A stretch of DNA of 20,711 bases, from the NCBI GenBank assembly GCA_043758105.1, contig JAYVOF010000239.1, positions 1-20,711 of the forward strand, in the 5' to 3' direction. Position 1 is the first letter of the stretch, and every line of letters starts with the position of its first letter. Shown in pieces: positions 14,218 to 20,711 of this stretch. A program made the position numbers and the translations under genes. The stretch comes from JANPPS01 sp043758105. Lineage in GTDB: Bacteria; Pseudomonadota; Alphaproteobacteria; Acetobacterales; Acetobacteraceae. Under the pieces are notes generated by a model that worked only from the letters and a program-made list of their open reading frames with translations, searched no databases and was not told where the DNA came from.

Positions 14218-15795
14218 ATGGACCTAGGGAAAGCCCTGCGCACGGTCGCGCTCAGCCTCACGCTCGCCGGCTGCGTTCAGCAGGCCGCGGTGCCCGACCC
14301 GCCAGAGGCCGCCGGGATAGGAGACGGCTATGGCTACCATGCCGAGGACACGGGCCGTACGCCCGGGCGCGAGCCAGCCCTTCCGGGCCGCTACGTCGTC
14401 CTGGCGTTCTCCGGCGGCGGCACGCGCGCGGCTGCCTTCGCCCATGGCGCGCTCCGCGAGTTGGGCGCAACTCCCGCGCCCAATGCCTCCGGCCTCACGT
14501 TGCTCGAGGCCGTGGATATGGTCTCTTCGACCTCGGGCGGCAGCGTGGCCGCGGCCAATTTCGCGCTGCGCGGCCCGGCCGGCTACCGCAAGCTCGATGA
14601 ACCGGGCGGATTCCTGACGCATAACGGCATGACCGGACTGATTGCCGGCGTGCTCAGCCCGTTCGACATCGCCGAGCGGGCGTTCACCAGCAAGAGCCGC
14701 GTCCAATTGCTCTCCGCCTGGTTCCGCAACGGCGTCTTCGGCGATGCGACGTTCGACACGTTGAAACAACAAGGACCCCGCCACCCGCCGCTGCTCATTC
14801 TCAATTCTGCCGATATGGCGACCGGCGAGGGGTTTCCCTTTGTCCAGCGCCAGCTCGACCGCCTGTGCCTCGATCTCCGCACGATCGCCCTCGCGGACGC
14901 GGTGTCCGCCTCCGCCGCGTTCCCCATCGCCCTCACGCCGCTCCGCCTGCCCGACCGCTCGCCCTGTCCGGCCCAATCCAGGGACCAGGGCGGCCGGTTG
15001 ACTAACCATTACGTGAGCGAATCTGGTATCGGCCGGCAAGGACTCGCCGCCGCCTGCCGCGACGGCTTCCCCGCGCTCGACACCCGTTCCTCCGCCTTCC
15101 GGGAGCGCGGCCGGAGACAGTTGCCGCTGCTCAACCTAGACGATTGTGGCCAGCCCTTGACCCCAGACGACCCGGCACGCATCCGCTACGTGCACCTCCT
15201 CGATGGTGGGATCGCCGATAACGTCGGACTGGCCGAGCCACTGGAGACCTTGACGTCGGCCGGTGACGATTTCCGCGTCGTCAATGCGATCATCGATCAT
15301 ACGGTGCGCGAGGTGGTGGTGATCGCCGTCAACGCGCGCTCGCAGCCAAGCACGACCATCGGCCGCGACAATGCCACGCCCGGTGTGATCTCCATGGCCG
15401 GGGGCGTCATCGCCGCCTCCATCGATGGTCGCAGCTCGGGCCTTTTCGCCCAACTCGACACGCTGTCCGCCCTGCTCAAATCCACCTACGGCGCCGGCGC
15501 TCCCAAGGTCACCCTGCTGCCTGTCGAGTTCGAGCTGATCCAGGACCCGAAATGCCGCGCCCGTTTCCAGGCCATCGGCACCAACTGGAGCCTGTCCGCC
15601 ACCGAGGTCACGGCGCTTCAGGAAATGGCTGGGGCCATGCTGCGGGCGTCCCCCGGGTTTTTGAAGCTCGCCGGCGCCGCCGGCCCCACCGACGTCCAAA
15701 CCGGCCAAGCCCGTGCCGCCCGCGCCTGCCGCCGCCTGGCCGGGCCCGAGGACGCGGATGCCCGGTTCGGCCCGGAACCATACCAGCGCCCATAG
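14218..15795 (+). CDS. Patatin-like phospholipase, lipoprotein
   Basis: A 525-aa protein with a lipoprotein signal peptide (residues 1-18, lipobox LAGC with C19) followed by a patatin domain: oxyanion motif GGGTR (66-70), nucleophile S106 in SSTSGGS (Ser replaces the first Gly of GxSxG, as in many bacterial members), and the dyad Asp D329 in DGGIADN. It should be an envelope-anchored acyl hydrolase acting on phospholipids or lipid-like esters. ATG 14218 is chosen because it gives the lipoprotein signal and has GGGGAG 8-9 bases upstream; the frame opens earlier at 14179. There is an insertion between the Ser and Asp motifs (about 265-320) with several Cys. It is divergent from the Hsp70-like gene and convergent with the hydrolase-subtilase gene, with repeat R7 between them. 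Confidence 0.92.
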   Translation: MDLGKALRTVALSLTLAGCVQQAAVPDPPEAAGIGDGYGYHAEDTGRTPGREPALPGRYVVLAFSGGGTRAAAFAHGALRELGATPAPNASGLTLLEAVDMVSSTSGGSVAAANFALRGPAGYRKLDEPGGFLTHNGMTGLIAGVLSPFDIAERAFTSKSRVQLLSAWFRNGVFGDATFDTLKQQGPRHPPLLILNSADMATGEGFPFVQRQLDRLCLDLRTIALADAVSASAAFPIALTPLRLPDRSPCPAQSRDQGGRLTNHYVSESGIGRQGLAAACRDGFPALDTRSSAFRERGRRQLPLLNLDDCGQPLTPDDPARIRYVHLLDGGIADNVGLAEPLETLTSAGDDFRVVNAIIDHTVREVVVIAVNARSQPSTTIGRDNATPGVISMAGGVIAASIDGRSSGLFAQLDTLSALLKSTYGAGAPKVTLLPVEFELIQDPKCRARFQAIGTNWSLSATEVTALQEMAGAMLRASPGFLKLAGAAGPTDVQTGQARAARACRRLAGPEDADARFGPEPYQRP

Positions 15796-15838
15796 CGTAT
15801 AATTGCGAGACACCGCTTGGTGGCAAAGCAATGACGCA
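15796..15838 (+). repeat. Dispersed palindromic repeat, copy R7
   Basis: A diverged plus-orientation copy filling the whole 43-base gap between the convergent patatin and S8 genes. The outer stem ATTGC (15802-15806) with GCAAT (15828-15832) is intact although the loop sequence has changed. Confidence 0.7.
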
Positions 15839-18532
15839 TCAGGTGTCGAGGACCATCCGCACCAGATTCGGCAAACCCGCCCCCTGCATGTTGGGATCCC
15901 GCTTCAGGTCCGTGCAGGCGCCGAGCAGCACCTCCTTCGTCCGGTCCGGATCGCCGATGAACTCCCGCCGCACCGACAGAAACGCGGCCAGCAGCCCGGA
16001 GACGTGCGGGGCCGCCATGCTCGTCCCGCTCTTCTCGACATAAAGGTCGCGCGCATCGGCCGCATGCCCGGCCGGCACGCGCCCATTTGCCAGCGCCGAC
16101 AGGATTTTCTCCCCCGGCGCCACCAGGTCCGGCTTGCGCCGTCCATCCGCCGTCGGCCCGCGCGACGAGAAATACGATACGCCGTAGCTGTGCGGCTTGG
16201 TTTTGTGCACCGACCCCACCGCGATCGCCTCATCGAGGTTGGCCGGATCACCGATCGACAGCCCCATGTTGGCGTTGACGATCCCGTTCGCCGATTGCAA
16301 CTCCGCATAGCCCTCGTTCCCGGCCGCCACGCAGATCAGCACGCCCTGCCGCCACAGCCGCCGCAGCTCCTGGCAGAGCGGCGTGTGGCCGCAGCCATAG
16401 ATCGAGGGATCGAAGTTCGAGCCTAGGCTGAGGTTCACGCCATGGATCAGCAGGGCGCTCGATTGCTCGTTCATTTCTGCAATCTTATCGAGGGCCTTGA
16501 TGATCCAGCCATCGTTACCGGCGCCGCCGTTGTCGAGCACGCGAAATCCGTACAGCCCCACCTGCGGCGCCATCCCGTAAAGCTGGACCGGCGCCGCCCC
16601 GACGAGCACGCCATCCATCCCGCCGCCGATGATCCCGGCCACGTGCGTCCCATGCCCGTTCGGGTCCCGCTGTTCCGGCCCGGTCATCGGGCGCGGATCG
16701 CCGGATTGGGTGCAGTCCCACTGCCCGCGCACATTCTTGTAGTGCTGGAAATGCGGGTGCTCGTCGTCGATGCCGGTGTCCAGCACCGCCCAATTGATCC
16801 CCGCCCCCGTGGCACTGTAGCCGAGCCGCGCCGGCAGCGCCTGCACCGTCGAGACCGAGCTACCGATCAGCGTCCGCTTCACCGCATTCGCCCACACCTG
16901 CTTGATATGCAGCTCCTCCGACAGCGTGCGCAACGAATCGATCTCGGACGCCATCAGCTTCGCGGTCACGAACCGGCGCAGCACGTCCGGCTTCTCGAGC
17001 GTCCGATTGTTTTGTTTCGCGATGCGTTCTAAGCCGCCAACCAGAGCCTTCGCCAGCTCGCTCAACGGCCGCGGCTCGGCGTCATCCAGCGTATCCGAGA
17101 GCTGGATCAGCACCTCCTGCGTCGTGCCGGGTGCGTTCTCCGCCGCCGCCGCCACGTCCCGCGTCACCACCATCTCCGTCAGCCGCTGCACGAAGGCGGC
17201 CCCGGCGATTTCTGTCACCACGTGCCGCACCTCGGCCGTGGACAGGTAGCCGGTGCCGGAATGCGGGTGCAGCGGCGAGTCCGCGTTCTCGACCTGGAAG
17301 TCTTCCACTGCAACATCACCGTTCTTGACGTAATCGCCGGCCAAGGTCTGGTCGATCGCCACCGGGTCCAGCCGGTCGGCGAAGTTGCACCACCGGCCGA
17401 CGCAATCCGGCACCTTGAGCGTCCCGCCGTCCTGCTGGAAATAATCTTCGACCTCCTGCAATCCAAGCGGCGAGCCGATCGTGACGAACAACGCCACGTC
17501 GCAATCCTCCTTCTTCAGCCGCCGCAGCACGTCGTAGGCGATGAGGCTGCCCAGGCTGTGGGCGACGATGACGAACGGCTCGCCCCCGCCGCGCATCCGT
17601 TGCGTGAGCGCGTCCACCATCTGCCGATGCCGTGCCGGATCGAACAGGAAGTCATAGACATCCGGCAGCGTTGCCCGGGTGAGCAGCCGCGCCAAGGTCC
17701 GCCGGGTTTCCTGGTTCCCCGGTAGGATGCGGGCCGATGTCTGGCCCGGCGATGCGGCTTGCAGGGCACCCGTCCGCGCGTCGGACGCGCTGACCGTTGC
17801 CGCCGCGATCTTCCGCAGCGCCGCCTTCTGGGCTGCGTTCTTTGCGGTCGAATTGATCGTCCGCTCGATCGCCGCGTCCTCGCGCGCGGCCCCGGCCAGC
17901 TGAGTCGTCTCCGCCCCGATTGCCAGGATCGCCGCCGTGCTCGCCTCGTCATCGTCGGTCGCGACCAGGTCACCGCTGTCACATGACCCGTCCAACGGCC
18001 GCGGATACCGGTCCCGGTTGACCCAATAGGCCATGCGTGAACGGTCGCCCATCTCGTGCCCGAACAGCGCTTTATCCCACTGGCAGCGCAGCACGGAGGC
18101 GATCGGCTTGTTGCCGATGCCATGCACGAAGATCACCGTACGCACGCCGGCCGGCCGGCCGGTTGCGACGATCGTCGATCCGGCCGCCGTGGTCGGGCGC
18201 TCCACCGAAAGGCTCTGTACCGCTCCGGCAGCCTTGAGCGGGACGGAGATCGGCCGCGCCTCTGTGCCACCCTCTGGGATGAACGCCGATCCCTCCCAAA
18301 CTGCGGTGCCGGCCACGACGCGGAAATCGTGACTCTCCAGGCTGAGCGGATGCAGATGGTCCGTGCTCATCATGCCGGACTGGCCATCGACCTCGATCGG
18401 CGTGCCGGACGGAACGCTCCGGGGGGACGGCACCACGACCCAGCTCGTCGGAACAACGTCCAGGATGTGCGCCTGTCCGGCCGTCTGCCGTGCCGCCACC
18501 GGCTTCGCGCCCTTCTGTTTCGAACCGCGCAT
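15839..18532 (-). CDS. Fused alpha/beta-hydrolase and S8 subtilisin-like protease
   Basis: An 897-aa protein with two hydrolase modules. The N-terminal half (about 130-420) looks like a lipase/PGAP1-like alpha/beta hydrolase: VIFVHGIGNKP (oxyanion region, HG at 137-138), FVIVAHSLGS with nucleophile S326, and VTIGSPLG. A helical linker (about 430-560) follows. The C-terminal subtilase (about 575-895) has the full triad D585 (AVLDTGID), H627 (GHGTHVAGI) and S838 (SGTSMAAPHVSG), with an oxyanion Asn in AAGNEG. No signal peptide, propeptide or membrane segment was seen, so it is probably cytoplasmic, unusual for an S8 protease. GGGGGG about 7 bases upstream may be the RBS. The substrate is unknown; the hydrolase half might control or feed the protease. 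Confidence 0.88.
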   Translation of the reverse strand: MRGSKQKGAKPVAARQTAGQAHILDVVPTSWVVVPSPRSVPSGTPIEVDGQSGMMSTDHLHPLSLESHDFRVVAGTAVWEGSAFIPEGGTEARPISVPLKAAGAVQSLSVERPTTAAGSTIVATGRPAGVRTVIFVHGIGNKPIASVLRCQWDKALFGHEMGDRSRMAYWVNRDRYPRPLDGSCDSGDLVATDDDEASTAAILAIGAETTQLAGAAREDAAIERTINSTAKNAAQKAALRKIAAATVSASDARTGALQAASPGQTSARILPGNQETRRTLARLLTRATLPDVYDFLFDPARHRQMVDALTQRMRGGGEPFVIVAHSLGSLIAYDVLRRLKKEDCDVALFVTIGSPLGLQEVEDYFQQDGGTLKVPDCVGRWCNFADRLDPVAIDQTLAGDYVKNGDVAVEDFQVENADSPLHPHSGTGYLSTAEVRHVVTEIAGAAFVQRLTEMVVTRDVAAAAENAPGTTQEVLIQLSDTLDDAEPRPLSELAKALVGGLERIAKQNNRTLEKPDVLRRFVTAKLMASEIDSLRTLSEELHIKQVWANAVKRTLIGSSVSTVQALPARLGYSATGAGINWAVLDTGIDDEHPHFQHYKNVRGQWDCTQSGDPRPMTGPEQRDPNGHGTHVAGIIGGGMDGVLVGAAPVQLYGMAPQVGLYGFRVLDNGGAGNDGWIIKALDKIAEMNEQSSALLIHGVNLSLGSNFDPSIYGCGHTPLCQELRRLWRQGVLICVAAGNEGYAELQSANGIVNANMGLSIGDPANLDEAIAVGSVHKTKPHSYGVSYFSSRGPTADGRRKPDLVAPGEKILSALANGRVPAGHAADARDLYVEKSGTSMAAPHVSGLLAAFLSVRREFIGDPDRTKEVLLGACTDLKRDPNMQGAGLPNLVRMVLDT

Positions 18533-18688
18533 TTCGAGCCCCCCGAATGTGCTTTTTCGGGGCCATTCTTACTCGGTTGCGAAATCGTTACAAGTTTTCT
18601 CTGATTGGAAAGCGGCCGGGCAAAGAAATCGGACCCACCTTGCTCCAACGTGCCGCGAGGTCTGCTTTCAGCTCCGCCGGTCACCCGC

Positions 18689-18700
18689 TATATATGAGGA
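18689..18700 (+). promoter_or_regulatory. Possible -10 box for a leaderless S9 peptidase transcript
   Basis: TATATA at 18689-18694 ends 6 bases before the ATG at 18701, placing a predicted start of transcription at or near the start codon. An in-frame TGA at 18695-18697 rules out an earlier start, and no Shine-Dalgarno sequence at proper spacing exists. No good -35 box is visible, so this is tentative. Confidence 0.3.
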
Positions 18701-20711
18701 ATGCCGACCCTCCCCAGTCTTGACCAGCCCGACAACGACCCCTGGCTCTGGCTGGAGGAGGTCGATGGCGGACGCGCGCTCGAATGGGTGGACGCCGAGA
18801 CCGCCCGGACCGTCGCGCGGCTGACTGGGCCGGCGTTCGAGCGGGACCGGGATACACTGCAGGCACTGCTGGACCGGCCGGATAATGTGCCCATCGTAAA
18901 CCGGCGGGGCGGACGGCTCTATAATTTCTGGCGCGACGCCGCCAACCCGCGCGGGTTGTGGCGGCGCACGACGCTGAACAGCTATCGTACGGCCAACCCC
19001 GCCTGGGACGTACTGCTGGACCTCGATGCCCTAGCACTCGCCGAGGACGAGGATTGGGTGTGGCAGGGGTCCAGCACCCTGCCGCCGAAGCACCGCCACG
19101 TCCTGCTCCGGCTGTCCCGCGGCGGCGGGGATGCGGTGGTCCTGCGGGAGTTCGACCTGGATGCTCGGGCGTTCGTGCCAGACGGCTTCGTAGCGGCGGA
19201 GGCGAAGACCATGGCCACATGGCTCGACCGGGATAGCATTTTGTTGAGCTCGGCGCTCGGCGGGGTCACGCGCTCCGGCTATTCGCGCACCGTACGGCTG
19301 TGGGCGCGCGGCACCGATGCCGCCACGGCGCCGGTGCTGTTCGAGACGGACCCCCAGCACATGGCGGCCAGTGCCGGGTATGACCGCCGGGCAGACCGGC
19401 TGTATTTCGTGGCGCAGACCGGGTTTTTCGACATGGAGATCGATGTCGGCACCCGGGCCGGGCCTGAGCAGCGGCTGGACCTCCCCACGGATGCGCGGGT
19501 GAATTGGGACCGGGATTGGCTCGCGATCCGGCCCCGCACGCCGTGGAACGCCGGCGGCGAAATCCACGCGGCGGACAGCGTGGTGGTGATCGGCCTGGCG
19601 GCGTTCCTCGCCGGGTCCCGCGCTTTCACCACCGTGTTCGTGCCCGGCGAACGGCGGGCACTGCAGGGGTTTTTCTGGTCGTCCGGCACGCTGGTGCTGA
19701 ATATCCTCGATGATATGCGGTCCGTGTTTCGGGCCGTGACGCCGGGGACGTGGCACGACTCGGCCATCCCAGGCCTCCCTGAACTGGGCACCGTCAATGC
19801 CTGGCCGCTCGACATCGAGGCGACCGAGGCGGACGGCACCCTGCTCGCCGCCGTGCAGGACCCGCTCACGCCGCCCAGCCTGCTGCTGCTCACAGGCCAT
19901 GCCGAGACGCTGAAACAAGCCCCCGCCGCGTTCGACCCGACCGGCCTGGTCGTGACCCGGCATGAGGCCATCGCCCTCGATGGCGAGCGGATCCCCTACG
20001 TCCAGGTCGGCCCGCCGGGCGTCACGGGCGACGCGCCCGTGCATCTGACGGCCTATGGCGGCTTCGGCCTCTCGGTGCTGCCGAGCTATAAGGGCGGCAT
20101 GGGCAAGCTCTGGCTCGAGCCCGGCGGCACCATGGTCGTCGCCAACATCCGCGGTGGCGGGGAGTTCGGCACGCGCTGGCATGATGCCGGGCGGGGCCGG
20201 CATAAGATCACGAGCCACGACGATTTCGCCGCCGTCGCGGCCGATTTGGTCACAAGCGGCGTGACCCGGCCGGGACGGATCGCGGCCGAGGGCGGTAGCA
20301 ATGGCGGCCTGCTGATCGCCAACATGCTCACCCGCTACCCGGAGCGGTTCGGCGCGCTATTCTGCACCATCCCGCTGATCGATATGCGCCGCTATACCAA
20401 GCTGCTGGCTGGCGCGAGCTGGATGGCCGAGTATGGCGACCCGGACCTCCCTGAGGACTGGGCCTTCCTGCAGCACATCTCCGCCTACCAAACCGCGGTG
20501 CCGGGCCGCCCCTACCCGCCGATCCTGCTGGCGACAGCCCGGCGTGACGACCGCGTCCACCCCGGCCACGCCCGCAAGATGGCCGCCAAGCTGCAATCCA
20601 TGGGCTACGACGCGCCATTCTACGAACCCCCCGCCGGGGGCCACGGCTATGGCAAGGACAATGCGGAAATCGCGACCTTTCTGGCCTTAGGCATTACGTT
20701 CATGAAAACCG
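18701..20711 (+). CDS. S9 prolyl oligopeptidase-family serine peptidase, 3' end cut by the window
   Basis: An open frame of 670 codons running off the window edge; from the position of the catalytic His only a few tens of residues are likely missing. The N-terminal part begins DNDPWLWLEEVDGGRALEWV, the usual start of S9A proteins, and leads into a beta-propeller region (about 70-400). The C-terminal alpha/beta-hydrolase domain has LTAYGGFG, the NIRGGGEFG block, nucleophile S533 in GGSNGG, DDRV (616-619) with the acid residue, and H648 in GGHGYG. It would cleave short peptides after Pro or related residues. No signal peptide is present, so it is probably cytoplasmic. ATG 18701 is the first possible start because TGA lies two codons earlier. 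It is divergent from the hydrolase-subtilase gene across 168 bases. Confidence 0.93.
   Translation, partial: MPTLPSLDQPDNDPWLWLEEVDGGRALEWVDAETARTVARLTGPAFERDRDTLQALLDRPDNVPIVNRRGGRLYNFWRDAANPRGLWRRTTLNSYRTANPAWDVLLDLDALALAEDEDWVWQGSSTLPPKHRHVLLRLSRGGGDAVVLREFDLDARAFVPDGFVAAEAKTMATWLDRDSILLSSALGGVTRSGYSRTVRLWARGTDAATAPVLFETDPQHMAASAGYDRRADRLYFVAQTGFFDMEIDVGTRAGPEQRLDLPTDARVNWDRDWLAIRPRTPWNAGGEIHAADSVVVIGLAAFLAGSRAFTTVFVPGERRALQGFFWSSGTLVLNILDDMRSVFRAVTPGTWHDSAIPGLPELGTVNAWPLDIEATEADGTLLAAVQDPLTPPSLLLLTGHAETLKQAPAAFDPTGLVVTRHEAIALDGERIPYVQVGPPGVTGDAPVHLTAYGGFGLSVLPSYKGGMGKLWLEPGGTMVVANIRGGGEFGTRWHDAGRGRHKITSHDDFAAVAADLVTSGVTRPGRIAAEGGSNGGLLIANMLTRYPERFGALFCTIPLIDMRRYTKLLAGASWMAEYGDPDLPEDWAFLQHISAYQTAVPGRPYPPILLATARRDDRVHPGHARKMAAKLQSMGYDAPFYEPPAGGHGYGKDNAEIATFLALGITFMKT

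Noticed and set aside
14034..14261. Arg-rich N-terminal extension of the Hsp70-like protein
   Set aside because: It is the translation of the 12-bp tandem array and spacer DNA; the family N-terminus (IGIDFGTTNS) starts right after ATG 14033.
19031..20218. 395-codon minus-strand frame opposite the S9 peptidase
   Set aside because: The plus strand holds a full S9 protein with catalytic residues in frame; the antisense frame has no recognisable domain.
1..20711. CRISPR arrays, tRNA or rRNA genes, prophage or plasmid genes
   Set aside because: No regularly spaced direct repeats, tRNA-like or rRNA-like sequence, integrase, transposase or replication gene was recognised.

Overview
The window is GC-rich DNA, tightly packed with genes on both strands and carrying few mobile features. 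Gene content (a B12-dependent radical SAM RiPP enzyme of the rSAM_ocin_1 type, a GNAT-NUDIX fusion, a ComM-type ATPase, an MqsA-like antitoxin of the CPVTG subtype) points to an alphaproteobacterium, most likely Rhodospirillales/Acetobacteraceae. This placement is inference from gene families and base composition. No rRNA, tRNA, CRISPR or insertion sequence was seen.

Layout. 1-2134 (+): an orphan MqsA-family antitoxin, then comM. 2396-8499 (-): a compact four-gene operon, read right to left: a zinc-ribbon/class III nucleotide cyclase/AAA/TPR protein (1093 aa), an 80-aa peptide with a RiPP-leader-like segment, a B12-binding radical SAM RiPP C-methyltransferase, and a Crp/Fnr regulator. Neighbouring genes overlap by 4 bases, are 10 bases apart, and overlap by 1 base. 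8594-10411 (+): an S41 peptidase divergent from that operon. 10637-11052 (+): two small paralogous single-span membrane proteins behind a near-consensus CRP-type site. 11090-12651: RidA (-) and a GNAT-NUDIX fusion (+). 12759-18532: an Hsp70-like ATPase (-), a patatin lipoprotein (+) and a fused alpha/beta-hydrolase-subtilase (-). 18701-20711 (+): an S9 prolyl oligopeptidase-like protein cut by the window edge.

How the genes may work together. The most interesting unit is the cyclase-peptide-rSAM-Crp operon. The Crp protein keeps the cyclic-nucleotide contact residues and a CRP-like recognition helix (Arg-Glu, then Lys). A GGTGA-N6-TCACA site lies upstream of the two small membrane proteins, and a weaker match lies in the divergent promoter between the cyclase and the S41 peptidase. 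I propose a cyclic-nucleotide-coupled RiPP module: the cyclase makes a cyclic nucleotide, Crp reads it, the radical SAM enzyme methylates the peptide, and the S41 protease may trim it. Only the gene order, motifs and sites are seen; the circuit is inference.

A second layer is a family of at least seven short dispersed palindromic elements (about 35 bp), lying at gene ends and mostly between convergent genes. Their outer stem is kept by compensating substitutions (ATTGC/GCAAT in some copies, ATCGC/GCGAT in others).
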